A stretch of 64,000 bases of DNA from JADLDB01 sp040755835 (GCA_040755835.1 JBFMAB010000010.1:16719-80718), one strand, 5' to 3'; positions 54,542 to 63,688 are shown, counted from the first letter of the stretch. Numbers and translations are program-made. The notes: generated by a model not told the origin, from the sequence alone.

Positions 54542-57500
54542 ATGACCCGCTTCCTCGCCCTCTCCCTGCTGACGCTGGCGGTGTCTGCCGCCGCCGCCAC
54601 GCCCGACGTCCTCACGCGCTTCGACGCCTGGGCCGCCCGCTACCGCGCCGCGTCGCCCGCCGAGCGCCCCGCGCTGGAAGCCGAGGGCGTCGCCCTGGCA
54701 AAGGAGCGCCGCCCCGCGCTCGCCGCGCTCATGCTGAAGGAGCCTTCGGCCGCGCTGCGCCACGTGCAGCCCGCCGCCGGCCTGCCGCCGTCCGTCGTGG
54801 CGTCGCTCGAGCGCCCGGTGGAGGGCGCCGGCCGCTACGAGGTGACGTGCCGCTTCGGTGAGCCGCTGCTGCGTGAGGTGGTGCTGGGGGCCGAGCGCTG
54901 GCGCGTCGCGCCCACCGGCGAGCTGGCCGACGACCTCACGCGCGAGTGGGTGCGGGTGAAGGGCTGGGCCATGGACCGCGCCGTGGTGCTGGAGCAGGTG
55001 AAGGCCGGCAAGCCGCGGGCGAACCTGCCGCAGGCATCCTCGTGGACGGTGGGGAACAAGAAGGTCCTCTACATCCGCGTCGACTTCTCGGACGACCCTG
55101 GCGAGCCCATCAGCGTCTCGAACGCGCAGAGCGTGCTGACGCAGCTGGACCAGTTCCTCAAGGCGAACAGCTTCAACCAGACGTCGGTGACGGGGACGGT
55201 GACGTCGACGGTGGTGCGCGTGCCGGGCACCAAGGCGTCGTACGGCTCGTCGAACAACACCTCGGGCCTCCTGGCCGACGCGCGCGCCGCGGCGCGGGCC
55301 GCCGGCTTCGACACCGCCAACTACGACCTCGACGTCGTCGCCTTCCGCCGCATCAGCGCCTGGGGCTGGGCGGGCCTCGGCTACGTGGGCGGGAAGGGCA
55401 CGTGGATCAACGGCAGCTTCGGCGTCGGCGTCCTCGCGCACGAGGTGGGCCACAACCTGGGCCTCTCGCACGCCAACTTCTGGCAGGCGTCGAACGACAC
55501 CATCATCGGCGCGGGCGGGGCGCAGGAGTACGGCAACCCGTTCGACATCATGGGCAGCGGCGATAACCACTACAACGCCTGGTACAAGAAGAACCTCGAC
55601 TGGTTCGGCGCGGGCGAGTGGACGACGGTGACGTCGTCGGGCACCTACCGCCTGTACGACCTCGAGCAGCCCACGCTGGGCAGTCTGCAGGGCCTGCGCG
55701 TGCCCATCGGCGCGGCGAAGGACTACTGGCTCGAGTACCGGCCGGCGCTCGGCGCGCTCGGCCAGCGCAGCGTGCTCGTCTTCTGGGGGTACCCGTCGCC
55801 GCGCACCTCGGACCTGCTGGACATGACGCCGTGGACGTCGGCGGCCACCGACGCGGCGCTCGTCATCGGCCGCACGTACTCGGACACCGGCGCCTCCATT
55901 CACATCACCCCGGTGGGCACCGCCAGCACCAGCCCGGCCAGCATCGACGTCGTCGTCAACCGCGGCGACTTCTCGATGAACCAGGCGCCCACCGCCACGC
56001 TGGCCGCGTCGATGACGCAGGTGAGCCCCGGCCAGACCGTCACCTTCACCGCCACCGCGACGGATCCCGACGGGGACCCGCTGGCGTACTTCTGGGACTT
56101 CGGCGACGGCGCGGCGTCCACCAACACGGCGATGGTGACGAAGAGCTTCTCCAGCGCGCGCGACGTGCTGGCGCAGGTGACCGTCAGCGACATGAAGGGC
56201 CACACCGCCATCGCCTCGGTGCTGGTGCGCGTGGGCAACCCGTCGACGGTGCGCATCACCGGCCGCGTCACCGACAACGGCGCGGGCGTGGGCGGCGTGC
56301 GCGTCATCGCGGCCAGCCTGGGCTCGGGCAGCAAGTACACCTTCACCAACTCCGACGGCACCTACGCCATCGTCGGCTACCCGCAGGGCAGCTACACCGT
56401 CACCGCCATCAAGCCGGAGTACACGCTGTCACCCGTCTTCACCAACCCGGTGAACGTGCCGGCCGGCGGCATCGCCAACATCGACTTCTCCGCGTCGCGC
56501 GTGGTGTTTGGCATCTTCGGGCGCGTGTCCAGCCTCGGCACGGGGCTGCCCGGCATCACCGTCAGCGCGGGCACGTACACCGGCGTCACCAACGGCTCGG
56601 GCGACTTCGCGCTGCCGGTACCCAACGGCACGTACACCGTCACCGCCACCGGCATGGCTGGGCAGAGCTTCAAGCCGCAGGGCACGTGGACCAACCCGGT
56701 GCAGGTGAACGGCGCGCCGGCCACCGGCATCAACTTCGCGGAAGAAGTCGTGCCCGTGTCCGGCGCCGTCACCGGCCAGCCCGGCCCCCACACCGTCACC
56801 GACGGCACGCGCACCGTGCAGACGGTGAACAACGGCGGCACGTGGACCTTCACCTTCCCGAAGGTGCCGCCGGGGACCTACAACCTCGTCGCGACCGCGC
56901 CGGGGCAGCTCATCACGCCGGCCTTCATGAACCCGGTGACGGTGGCGGGCACGCCCATCACCGGCCTCACCTTCACCGCGGTGGCGGGCACCGGCTTCCT
57001 GGTGTCGGGCCGCGTGGACGAGGCCGGCGCGGGCCTGGCAGCCACCACCATCGAGGCGCGCGACGGGATGAACGCCGTCGTCGGCAGCGGCACCACCGAC
57101 GGCGACGGGCGCTACGTCCTCATCAACCTGCCCGACGGCGCGTACACCGTCGCGCCGAACAAGCCCGGCTACACCTTCTCGCCCGCGTCCCGCCTGGTGA
57201 CGGTCGCCGGCGCGGACGTGCCGGGCCAGGACTTCGGCGTGCTGGGCGCCAACGCCCCGCCCAGCATCGCCATCCCGCCGTCGGCGACGCCCTTCCCCGT
57301 GACGGGCACCACCGCCGACGCCTTCGTGCTGGGGGACGACCCGGCGCCGGGCAGCGAAGCGGACCTCGTCTACACGTGGACGCAGCTCTTCGGCCCCGGC
57401 CAGGCCACCTTCAGCCTCAACGGCACCAACGGCGCGAAGAACACCACCATCACCTTCCCGCGCGCGGGCAGCTTCGGCTTCCGCGTGGAGGCGAAGGACC

Positions 57501-60500
57501 TGGGCAACCTCACCGCCACCGCGGACCTCACGGTGGTGGTGCCGCCGGTGCCCACGGCCGTCGCGCTGACCCCGGCCTCGAAGACGCTGGACGTCGGCGC
57601 CAGCCAGCAGTTCGTCGCGGCGCCCACGGACCAGTTCGGCACCGCCCTCGGCGCGGCGGCCGAGGTGACCTGGGCCGTGCAGGGGGACTGCGGCACCATC
57701 ACCCCGACGGGTCGCTTCACCGCCGTCACGCCCGGCATGTGCGACGTCACCGCGACGGTGGGCGCCATCACCGGCACGGCGGCGGTGACGGTGGTGGTGG
57801 GGCCGGTGCCGCGCGTCGTCACAGGCCCGACGGTGACGCCGTCACCGGTCGACGGAAGCAAGGCCGTGGGCAACGTGGTGGCGGTCGACGACGACGGCGA
57901 GGCGGCGCTCACGTACACGTGGAGCGCGATGAGCCCGCCGGCGCTCGTCACCTTCACGCCCAACGGCACCAACGCGGCGAAGGACACCGTCATCACCTTT
58001 GGCGGCGTCGGCACCTACCTCCTGAAAGTGGAGGTGAAGGACGCGCGCGACAACGTCGCGGCGGAGTTCGTCACCGTCGAGGTGCGCGAGGGCCTCGCAT
58101 CCCTCGTCGTCTCGCCGGCCATGCCGTCGGTGGCGCCCGGCGGCACGCAGGCCTTCACCGTGGCCGGGCGCAACTTCGCCGGCGCCGGCGTCAACGGCCT
58201 GCCGGCGTGCACGTGGAGCGCGACCGGCGGCACCATCGATGCGAGCGGCGTCTTCACGGCCGGCCTGGAGCCGGGCACCTACGCGGTGCAGGTGACGTGC
58301 GGCCTTTTTGAGGCGTCCACCCGGGTGGTGGTGAGCGCGGGCACCGGCGGTGGAGGTGGCAGCACGGAGACGCCGAAGGGCTGCGGCTGCGCGGGCGTAG
58401 ACGGTTTCACGCCGCTGGCGGCGCTGGCGCTGTTGGGTCTCGTGAAGCGCCGCGGTGCGCGGAAGGCGGGGCGTCGCGTGTCGGTGGCGCCTTTGGCGCT
58501 GCTCGCGGCGCTGCCCGTCGCGCTGTCGGCGTGCGCGGATCAGGTGGCGGAGTCACCGTCCACCTTCCCCGGCTCGACCGCGACGGTGCGCCCGAAGACG
58601 GAGGCGCTGGGCGAAGTGGCGGCCGGCTACCCGTCGGACCAGGAGCGCATGCTGCACGTGCTGGTGAATCAGGCGCGGCACTCGCCGACGACGCCCAACA
58701 ACAACGAGTGCGGCGACTACACCACCGAGGTGGGCGCCGGCGTGAAGAAGGCGCCGCTGGTGTACTCGCGGGCGGCGAACGAAGGCGCGCGCTTCTCGGC
58801 GCGGCACATGTCGGAGCTGGGCTGCTACCAGAACGAGAACTGCTGCGTGCTGGGCGACGCGGGCGTGGGCCTCGGCGTGGGCTGCGTGGCGCAGGGAGCG
58901 TGCAGCGGGGCGATGTGCCAGCAGACGTGTGACGCGGGCGTCGGGCAAAACGCGCAGCAGCGCTATGGCCTGTTCGGCTTCAATTCGCTGTCGGGCACGT
59001 CGGTGGCCCGCAACGTGACGGGCGCGTACGAATTGTGGTGCAACCTGATGCAGAGCCAGGGCAACCGCGCCCTCATCTACTCGGACGGCTCGACGGAGTT
59101 CGCCAGCGGCACGTGGCAGGACACCACGCAGGCGTGCAAGTCGGCGTACTGGGGCCTCGCCTTCGGCAACGCGGCGGTCACCATTCCGCGCATCCCGGCG
59201 GCGTCCGTCATGTACTCACCGCCCAACCCCTCCAACACGTCGCAGATGTACTTCGCGGCCAACTACTTCGACGAGACGGGCAAGGCGCCGCGGCGCGCGC
59301 AGGTGGTGGTGGCCGGCCACTGCTTCGACATGGACCGGGCCTGGGGCTACGACGACAACGGAACCTGGGAGACGCGCTTCCCGGATCCCGACGTCATCCC
59401 CGACGGGTGCCACCCGTACTACTTCCTCTTCGTCGACGGCGACGGCACGCGGGTGACGTACCCGACGACGGGTAGCCTGCAAGTGGCCATCGGCACCGAC
59501 GTGACGTGCCCCGTGCCGTACGACCCGGCGCCGCAGCTGCCGGCGGACTGCGAGACGGGCGAGCAGCAGTGCCCCGCGGGCGCGCGCCGGCCCTGCTACA
59601 CCGCCGACACGCAGACGCTGCGCTTCGGCGAGTGCCGCCAGGGCAACCAGCTGTGCCGCAACGGCTTCTGGGGCGCGTGCCGCGACATGGTGGGCCCCTT
59701 CGTCGAGGCCTGCGACGGCCTCGACAACGACTGCGACGGCGAGGTGGACGAGGGAGACCCGGGCGGCGGCGCGAGCTGCGTGGTGGAGCTGGAGCTCGGC
59801 GCGTGCCGCGCGGGCCAGCGCACCTGCCTCTCGGGGCGTCTCACCTGCGTGCCGGTGCAGGGCCCGCAGGCCGAGGTGTGCAACGGCGTCGACGACGACT
59901 GCGACGGCGCCATCGACGACGGCTTCGGCCAGGAAGCGTGCGGTCAGGGCGAGTGCTACCGCCTGGTGAACAGGTGCGAGAACGGCGTGGCACAGAGCTG
60001 CGACGCTGGCGTCGGCACCGTCGAGGTGAACGACGGCAAGGACAACGACTGCGACGGGCAGTTCGACGAGGACTTCGACTGCCGGCGGCCCGACGGCGGC
60101 TTCGGCTTCTCGCGCACCGTCTACCCGGTGCCGGGCAACGTGCCGCGGCTGCCGTGCAGCGAGGGCGTGCAGTACTGCCAGGCGGACGGCGGCTGGGGCG
60201 ACGTCATCGGCGCGCGCGTCCCCGTGCCCGAGGTGTGCAACGGCGAGGACGACGACTGCGACGGCGTGCTGGACAACCAGCAGGCCAGCCAGCTGCTGTT
60301 CGGCATCGACCGCTGCGGCATCGGCGCCTGCGAGCGCCGCACTTCCCCGCGCTGCGTGGCCGGCTCGGTGCGCACCTGCGTGCCGTTCGACGCGGGCGTG
60401 GAGGTGTGCAACGGCGTCGACGACGACTGCGACGGCACCACCGACGAGGACTGCTCGTGCCGAATCGACGACCGGCGCACCTGCTACACGGGTCCGGGCG

Positions 60501-60877
60501 AGACGCGGGACGTCGGCGTGTGCCAGCCGGGCGCGCGCACCTGCGTCGACGGCGGCTACACGAAGTGCACCAACGAGGTGAAGCCGTCGCAGGAGTTCTG
60601 CAACGGCCTCGACGACGACTGCGACGGCGAGGTGGACAACGCGTGTCTGCCCGACGCGGGCACGGACGATGCGGGCGCGGGCGGCGGCGCCGGTGGTGGC
60701 GCGGGCGGCGGCGACGCGCAGGGCGGTGGCGTCGGCGGTGGCGGTGGCGGTGGCGGTGGCGGTGGCGGTGGCGGTGACGGCGGCGGCAAGGGCTGCGGCT
60801 GCACGGCGGTGCCGATGGACCTCGCGTGGCTCGCGCTGGGCGCGCTGGGCGTGCTGGCCCCGCGTCGGCGCCCGTAG
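54542..60877 (+). CDS. Giant open frame: reprolysin-type metalloprotease joined to a CAP/MopE-repeat protein
   Basis: One open frame of 2111 codons. Domains in order: signal peptide; about 150-residue propeptide-like part; zinc metalloprotease with HEVGHNLGLSH and the Met-turn DIMG; PKD domain (about 490-565); three or four carboxypeptidase-regulatory-like repeats; Ig-like domains; then GCGCAGVDGFTPLAALALLG and KRR, a complete MYXO-CTERM tag near residue 1290-1315. Instead of a stop, the frame runs into a second lipoprotein-type signal (PLALLAALPVALSAC), a CAP-like domain, six MopE Cys repeats and a second MYXO-CTERM tag. A lost stop codon between two genes is the simplest explanation. Confidence 0.7.
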   Translation: MTRFLALSLLTLAVSAAAATPDVLTRFDAWAARYRAASPAERPALEAEGVALAKERRPALAALMLKEPSAALRHVQPAAGLPPSVVASLERPVEGAGRYEVTCRFGEPLLREVVLGAERWRVAPTGELADDLTREWVRVKGWAMDRAVVLEQVKAGKPRANLPQASSWTVGNKKVLYIRVDFSDDPGEPISVSNAQSVLTQLDQFLKANSFNQTSVTGTVTSTVVRVPGTKASYGSSNNTSGLLADARAAARAAGFDTANYDLDVVAFRRISAWGWAGLGYVGGKGTWINGSFGVGVLAHEVGHNLGLSHANFWQASNDTIIGAGGAQEYGNPFDIMGSGDNHYNAWYKKNLDWFGAGEWTTVTSSGTYRLYDLEQPTLGSLQGLRVPIGAAKDYWLEYRPALGALGQRSVLVFWGYPSPRTSDLLDMTPWTSAATDAALVIGRTYSDTGASIHITPVGTASTSPASIDVVVNRGDFSMNQAPTATLAASMTQVSPGQTVTFTATATDPDGDPLAYFWDFGDGAASTNTAMVTKSFSSARDVLAQVTVSDMKGHTAIASVLVRVGNPSTVRITGRVTDNGAGVGGVRVIAASLGSGSKYTFTNSDGTYAIVGYPQGSYTVTAIKPEYTLSPVFTNPVNVPAGGIANIDFSASRVVFGIFGRVSSLGTGLPGITVSAGTYTGVTNGSGDFALPVPNGTYTVTATGMAGQSFKPQGTWTNPVQVNGAPATGINFAEEVVPVSGAVTGQPGPHTVTDGTRTVQTVNNGGTWTFTFPKVPPGTYNLVATAPGQLITPAFMNPVTVAGTPITGLTFTAVAGTGFLVSGRVDEAGAGLAATTIEARDGMNAVVGSGTTDGDGRYVLINLPDGAYTVAPNKPGYTFSPASRLVTVAGADVPGQDFGVLGANAPPSIAIPPSATPFPVTGTTADAFVLGDDPAPGSEADLVYTWTQLFGPGQATFSLNGTNGAKNTTITFPRAGSFGFRVEAKDLGNLTATADLTVVVPPVPTAVALTPASKTLDVGASQQFVAAPTDQFGTALGAAAEVTWAVQGDCGTITPTGRFTAVTPGMCDVTATVGAITGTAAVTVVVGPVPRVVTGPTVTPSPVDGSKAVGNVVAVDDDGEAALTYTWSAMSPPALVTFTPNGTNAAKDTVITFGGVGTYLLKVEVKDARDNVAAEFVTVEVREGLASLVVSPAMPSVAPGGTQAFTVAGRNFAGAGVNGLPACTWSATGGTIDASGVFTAGLEPGTYAVQVTCGLFEASTRVVVSAGTGGGGGSTETPKGCGCAGVDGFTPLAALALLGLVKRRGARKAGRRVSVAPLALLAALPVALSACADQVAESPSTFPGSTATVRPKTEALGEVAAGYPSDQERMLHVLVNQARHSPTTPNNNECGDYTTEVGAGVKKAPLVYSRAANEGARFSARHMSELGCYQNENCCVLGDAGVGLGVGCVAQGACSGAMCQQTCDAGVGQNAQQRYGLFGFNSLSGTSVARNVTGAYELWCNLMQSQGNRALIYSDGSTEFASGTWQDTTQACKSAYWGLAFGNAAVTIPRIPAASVMYSPPNPSNTSQMYFAANYFDETGKAPRRAQVVVAGHCFDMDRAWGYDDNGTWETRFPDPDVIPDGCHPYYFLFVDGDGTRVTYPTTGSLQVAIGTDVTCPVPYDPAPQLPADCETGEQQCPAGARRPCYTADTQTLRFGECRQGNQLCRNGFWGACRDMVGPFVEACDGLDNDCDGEVDEGDPGGGASCVVELELGACRAGQRTCLSGRLTCVPVQGPQAEVCNGVDDDCDGAIDDGFGQEACGQGECYRLVNRCENGVAQSCDAGVGTVEVNDGKDNDCDGQFDEDFDCRRPDGGFGFSRTVYPVPGNVPRLPCSEGVQYCQADGGWGDVIGARVPVPEVCNGEDDDCDGVLDNQQASQLLFGIDRCGIGACERRTSPRCVAGSVRTCVPFDAGVEVCNGVDDDCDGTTDEDCSCRIDDRRTCYTGPGETRDVGVCQPGARTCVDGGYTKCTNEVKPSQEFCNGLDDDCDGEVDNACLPDAGTDDAGAGGGAGGGAGGGDAQGGGVGGGGGGGGGGGGGGDGGGKGCGCTAVPMDLAWLALGALGVLAPRRRP
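58478..60877 (+). CDS. Possible separate second gene: CAP-domain lipoprotein with MopE-type repeats
   Basis: Within the giant frame a GTG at 58478 opens MSVAPLALLAALPVALSAC, a proper lipoprotein signal, behind GGAAGGCGGGG. The mature part has a CAP/SCP-like segment (LHVLVNQARHSP, about residues 55-66), then six repeats of the form CNGVDDDCDG followed by xxDE, as in MopE metal-binding proteins, a Gly-rich spacer and a MYXO-CTERM tag (KGCGCTAVPMDLAWLALG, then RRRP). As an independent gene it would be 799 residues and make full biological sense. Confidence 0.55.
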   Translation: MSVAPLALLAALPVALSACADQVAESPSTFPGSTATVRPKTEALGEVAAGYPSDQERMLHVLVNQARHSPTTPNNNECGDYTTEVGAGVKKAPLVYSRAANEGARFSARHMSELGCYQNENCCVLGDAGVGLGVGCVAQGACSGAMCQQTCDAGVGQNAQQRYGLFGFNSLSGTSVARNVTGAYELWCNLMQSQGNRALIYSDGSTEFASGTWQDTTQACKSAYWGLAFGNAAVTIPRIPAASVMYSPPNPSNTSQMYFAANYFDETGKAPRRAQVVVAGHCFDMDRAWGYDDNGTWETRFPDPDVIPDGCHPYYFLFVDGDGTRVTYPTTGSLQVAIGTDVTCPVPYDPAPQLPADCETGEQQCPAGARRPCYTADTQTLRFGECRQGNQLCRNGFWGACRDMVGPFVEACDGLDNDCDGEVDEGDPGGGASCVVELELGACRAGQRTCLSGRLTCVPVQGPQAEVCNGVDDDCDGAIDDGFGQEACGQGECYRLVNRCENGVAQSCDAGVGTVEVNDGKDNDCDGQFDEDFDCRRPDGGFGFSRTVYPVPGNVPRLPCSEGVQYCQADGGWGDVIGARVPVPEVCNGEDDDCDGVLDNQQASQLLFGIDRCGIGACERRTSPRCVAGSVRTCVPFDAGVEVCNGVDDDCDGTTDEDCSCRIDDRRTCYTGPGETRDVGVCQPGARTCVDGGYTKCTNEVKPSQEFCNGLDDDCDGEVDNACLPDAGTDDAGAGGGAGGGAGGGDAQGGGVGGGGGGGGGGGGGGDGGGKGCGCTAVPMDLAWLALGALGVLAPRRRP
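60734..60775 (+). repeat. Seven GGCGGT hexanucleotide repeats
   Basis: A perfect (GGCGGT)7 microsatellite encodes a poly-Gly spacer before the C-terminal MYXO-CTERM tag. Hexamer gain or loss would keep the frame and change spacer length by two Gly per unit. Confidence 0.85.
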
Positions 60878-60885
60878 GCGAAGCC

Positions 60886-61185
60886 GGCTGACCTCCGTGA
60901 CGAGCATGCGCTTGCCTCCTGCGTTGGCGTCGTGCCCGCGCTGAAGCACTCCGGCACGCGGCTCGCCGAGCGCGGCGCGCTGTGCAGCGACGGCAAGACC
61001 GACCTCCGAAGGCGCCGTACATACCCACCCTCACCGCCGTGAAGCGCAACGCCTGGCTCGAGCGCTTCTCCGACCGCCTCATCCTCGCCGGGAAGCCGCG
61101 CAGGCTCGCGCTCCTCGATGCGATGCGAAGGCGGCTCCACGCCAGCTGCAGCGTCGCGACAAACCGAAAGCCCTTCGTGCCTCGA
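60886..61185 (+). mobile_element. IS110-family transposase, C-terminal remnant with frameshift
   Basis: The plus strand reads HALASCVGVVPALKHSGTRL and SDGKTDLR in one frame, then after a one-base shift near 61018 PYIPTLTAVKRNAWLERF, followed by LAGKPRRLALLDAMRRRLHA. These match, in order, the IS116/IS110 C-terminal domain: GLVP...SGT...GK..LR, then TA.RHNP....RL...GKP...AL.A.MRKLL. There is no N-terminal DEDD domain and no start codon, so it cannot transpose. It begins 9 nt after the giant frame ends and may mark a past rearrangement. Confidence 0.68.
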
Positions 61186-61229
61186 CTCGAGGCCGCAGGA
61201 AGAAGTTTCTTGCTGAAGGGGACGGAGTT

Positions 61230-62204
61230 TTACGGCCTGGCGTCCGGCGTCGTCCGGGCGAGCGCCTCGCGCGCCTGCGCGGCGGCGTCTTCGAGGCCGG
61301 CGTCGGCGTACGCGGGGACGAGCACCTCCCAGCGGCCCCGCGCGTCGAAGCGAATCGCGTGCTGCAGCTTCGCCTGGCAGGCGGGGCAGGGCTCGAGCGG
61401 GCGCCTGTCGGCCTCCTCGCGGTGGTTGGAGCCGTTCATCACGCACTCCCAGGCGATGCAGTGCTCGAGGCGCAGCATGTGCCCCACTTCGTGCACCGCC
61501 GTCCCGAGCGCGCGGCGGAGCGCCAGCGCCGGCTCGGTTCGCGGGTCGCCCCCGCGCGCGAAGCTGCTCACGCCGACGCGCTCGTCGTAGGAGGCCTCGC
61601 CGAAGACGAAGTTCCACGCCGGATCCGGGTAGAGGTCCACCTGCGTCAGCGCCATCACCGCCGCGGCGTCCTCGGGCCGGCGCTGCCGCAGCAGGTCGAG
61701 CAGCGTGCGCGTGTACCACTGGCGGCCGATCTGCCCCTCGCGCTCGCCCTCGCGCGCATCCGCCTCGTCGATGGGCGGCAGGCGGCGCACCTCGAGTTGG
61801 AACCACGCCGCGAGGAGCGGCTCGAGGCGGTCAACCATCGCCGCGTGCGCCTCGTCCACCGGGCCGATGGTGACGAGGTACACGACGCGGCCCTTCGCGC
61901 TCACCGCGTCGCGCTGGAACTCCGCGAGCGACTGTCCGGTCTCCTGGTGCTCGTCCAGCCAGTCGCCGGGCTGCGGCGGCGTCTTCGGCCGCGCGGCGCC
62001 CACCAGCGCGGAGAAGGGCGCGGGCAGCCGCTCGTCGCGCAGCGCCTCCGCGCGCCTCTTCGCCGCGGCGGCCCGGCGCTCGGCTGGCTTCGGTGCGGTC
62101 ACGAGGAGTCCCACCACGGCGATGGCCATCCCTCCGGTGACGGCGAGCAGCCACCTCACGAGAGAAAGCCTACCGCCGGCGGAGCGGTCCGTAACGACAC
62201 GCAT
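61230..62204 (-). CDS. Archaemetzincin-type zinc metalloprotease
   Basis: A 324-residue protein with an N-terminal membrane anchor (RWLLAVTGGMAIAVVGLLV) and a C-terminal archaemetzincin domain. The zinc site is HEVGHMLRLEH, directly followed by the second metal site CIAWECVMNGS and CPACQAKL, which binds another zinc through four Cys. These proteases act as aminopeptidases on small substrates in the few cases known. I chose the ATG at 62204. It is divergent from the fatty-acid-hydroxylase-type gene, with 53 bp between starts. Confidence 0.9.
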   Translation of the reverse strand: MRVVTDRSAGGRLSLVRWLLAVTGGMAIAVVGLLVTAPKPAERRAAAAKRRAEALRDERLPAPFSALVGAARPKTPPQPGDWLDEHQETGQSLAEFQRDAVSAKGRVVYLVTIGPVDEAHAAMVDRLEPLLAAWFQLEVRRLPPIDEADAREGEREGQIGRQWYTRTLLDLLRQRRPEDAAAVMALTQVDLYPDPAWNFVFGEASYDERVGVSSFARGGDPRTEPALALRRALGTAVHEVGHMLRLEHCIAWECVMNGSNHREEADRRPLEPCPACQAKLQHAIRFDARGRWEVLVPAYADAGLEDAAAQAREALARTTPDARP

Positions 62205-62221
62205 GGTTCGCGCTGGCCGCC

Positions 62222-62250
62222 TTCGCAAGCACGGCCGACGCCCGTACCCT
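62222..62250 (+). promoter_or_regulatory. Probable leaderless promoter: TTCGCA - 17 nt - TACCCT
   Basis: TTCGCA (62222-62227) and TACCCT (62245-62250) are 17 nt apart, optimal for a sigma-70-type promoter. The ATG at 62258 is 7 nt after the -10 and no Shine-Dalgarno sequence intervenes. Confidence 0.5.
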
Positions 62251-62257
62251 GACGCGC

Positions 62258-62842
62258 ATGTTCTTCCCGTTGGTTCTCGCGGCCGCCCTGGGCGCCGCCG
62301 GCTGGACGCTGTCGGAGTACCTCCTGCACCGCTTCGCCGGGCACGGACCGCTGCGGCGCAAGGAAGGGCTCTGGTTCCTCACGCCGATGGCCCTGGTCAT
62401 CCTCTTTCATGAAGAGCACACCGCGCACCACCGCGATCCGCTGTACTTCGCGCCGACGTGGAAGAAATTGCTTGCCGCCGTGGTGCTGGTGCCGGTGCTG
62501 GGGGGAGTGCCCGCGTGGCTCATCAGCGTGCCGGTGGGCCTCGCCTTCGGCGCCGGCTTCGCCATCACCTACGTCGCGTACGAGGTGCTGCACCGCCGCA
62601 TCCACACGCACCCGCCGACCAACGCGTACCTGCGGTGGATGCGCCGCCACCACCTGCACCACCACGTCACGCCGAAGATGAACCACGGCGTCACGCTGCC
62701 CGCGTGGGACGTGGTGTTCGCGACTCGGGAGAACCCCGCGCCGGTGAAGCTGCACAAGAAGCTCGCGCCGGACTGGCTGGTGGACGACGCCGGCGGGCTA
62801 CGGCCCGAGTTCGCAGTCGACTACGAGCTCGTCGGCCGCTGA
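62258..62842 (+). CDS. Fatty acid hydroxylase / sterol desaturase superfamily protein
   Basis: The 194-residue membrane protein has the di-iron His boxes of the superfamily: HRFAGH (24-29), HEEHTAHH (51-58), HRRIHTH and HHLHHH. Helices around 1-20, 38-50, 70-90 and 92-110 fit the usual four-helix frame. It is shorter than typical sterol desaturases and resembles small carotenoid or fatty-acid hydroxylases. Substrate is not evident; no lipid-synthesis genes are adjacent. Its end overlaps the convergent membrane/zinc-ribbon gene by 22 bp. Confidence 0.88.
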   Translation: MFFPLVLAAALGAAGWTLSEYLLHRFAGHGPLRRKEGLWFLTPMALVILFHEEHTAHHRDPLYFAPTWKKLLAAVVLVPVLGGVPAWLISVPVGLAFGAGFAITYVAYEVLHRRIHTHPPTNAYLRWMRRHHLHHHVTPKMNHGVTLPAWDVVFATRENPAPVKLHKKLAPDWLVDDAGGLRPEFAVDYELVGR

Positions 62843-63219
62843 GCGTCTTCCGCACGCGGCGTCAGCACCAGCCGCGAGCTGCACTCGTTGCACAACAGCC
62901 GCGCGGGCCAGCCCGTGGTGCCCGGCTCGACCGGCACCGGCGCGCCGCACTTCGGGCAGGCGATCGCCTTCTCGTCGAGCACCACCGAGGCGCGCGAGCG
63001 GAGCACCGCGAAGACGATGCCGGCGATGAAGAAGCCGGGCACGAGCACGAAGTGCAGGCCTGGCAGCGGAATGCAGCCCAGCGCCACCACCCAGAGGATG
63101 AGAAGCGTCTTCACGGTGCGGCCGACCCGCGCGCTGGCCGAGAGGGGGCTCACCTTCACCAGGCCGGTGGTGGGCGCGCGAGCCGAGTCCTGGAGGACGA
63201 TGGTGACGGGCTGCTCCAT
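62821..63219 (-). CDS. Small membrane protein with C-terminal zinc ribbon
   Basis: The 132-residue product has two close hydrophobic helices (about 36-52 and 55-72) and a C-terminal zinc ribbon formed by CPKC (88-91) and CNEC (112-115). A TAAGGG hexamer lies 6 nt upstream of the ATG. The arrangement is like small uncharacterised zinc-ribbon membrane proteins; no partner is visible. Its stop lies inside the end of the convergent hydroxylase gene. Confidence 0.7.
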   Translation of the reverse strand: MEQPVTIVLQDSARAPTTGLVKVSPLSASARVGRTVKTLLILWVVALGCIPLPGLHFVLVPGFFIAGIVFAVLRSRASVVLDEKAIACPKCGAPVPVEPGTTGWPARLLCNECSSRLVLTPRAEDAQRPTSS

Positions 63220-63688
63220 GGGCGCCCCTTAGATGAGCGGGCCGCCCACGTCTTCCCTCTTCGCGAGGCCGGAATGCAGGAGGTGGCTTCGATGCCCGAG
63301 GTCGACGCGACGTCGGTCGACAGGCGCGCGAAGCCGGGCGGCGGCACCGACGGCGGCCGCGAGGCGCAGCTGACCAGCACCGGCGTGGTGAGCGCGACGT
63401 TCTCGGTAATCCTTGCCGACAGCGTGGCGGTGCTGTGGATGAGCAGGCGGCCCGCCTCGGGTGCCAGGACGAACGGATGAAATCGAGGTCTTCCGTCTTT
63501 AGACAGGACGGCGAGCAGGGCGCGTCAGCATCGTCATGGTGTGTCCCCTCCAGAGGGCGACGACTCCTCTCAGCAGACGCGCTGACGAGGCCCAGCTAGA
63601 ATCACGGAGGTCAGGAACCACCGGGGACCGGCAGGCGTCGTCGCTTCACAGCCGGTGTCCGGCGCTCAACCGAGGAGTCGCGTTCGCC
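63220..63688. other. Gene-poor region with a possible MlaE-like C-terminal scrap
   Basis: A plus-strand frame at about 63274-63480 reads MQEVASMPEVDATSVDRRA, then GREAQLTSTGVVSATFSVIL and DSVAVLWM, before a TGA. The second part loosely resembles the last helix of MlaE-type permeases, without the rest of the protein. The remaining bases hold no gene, and no tRNA or terminator is recognisable. Confidence 0.3.
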
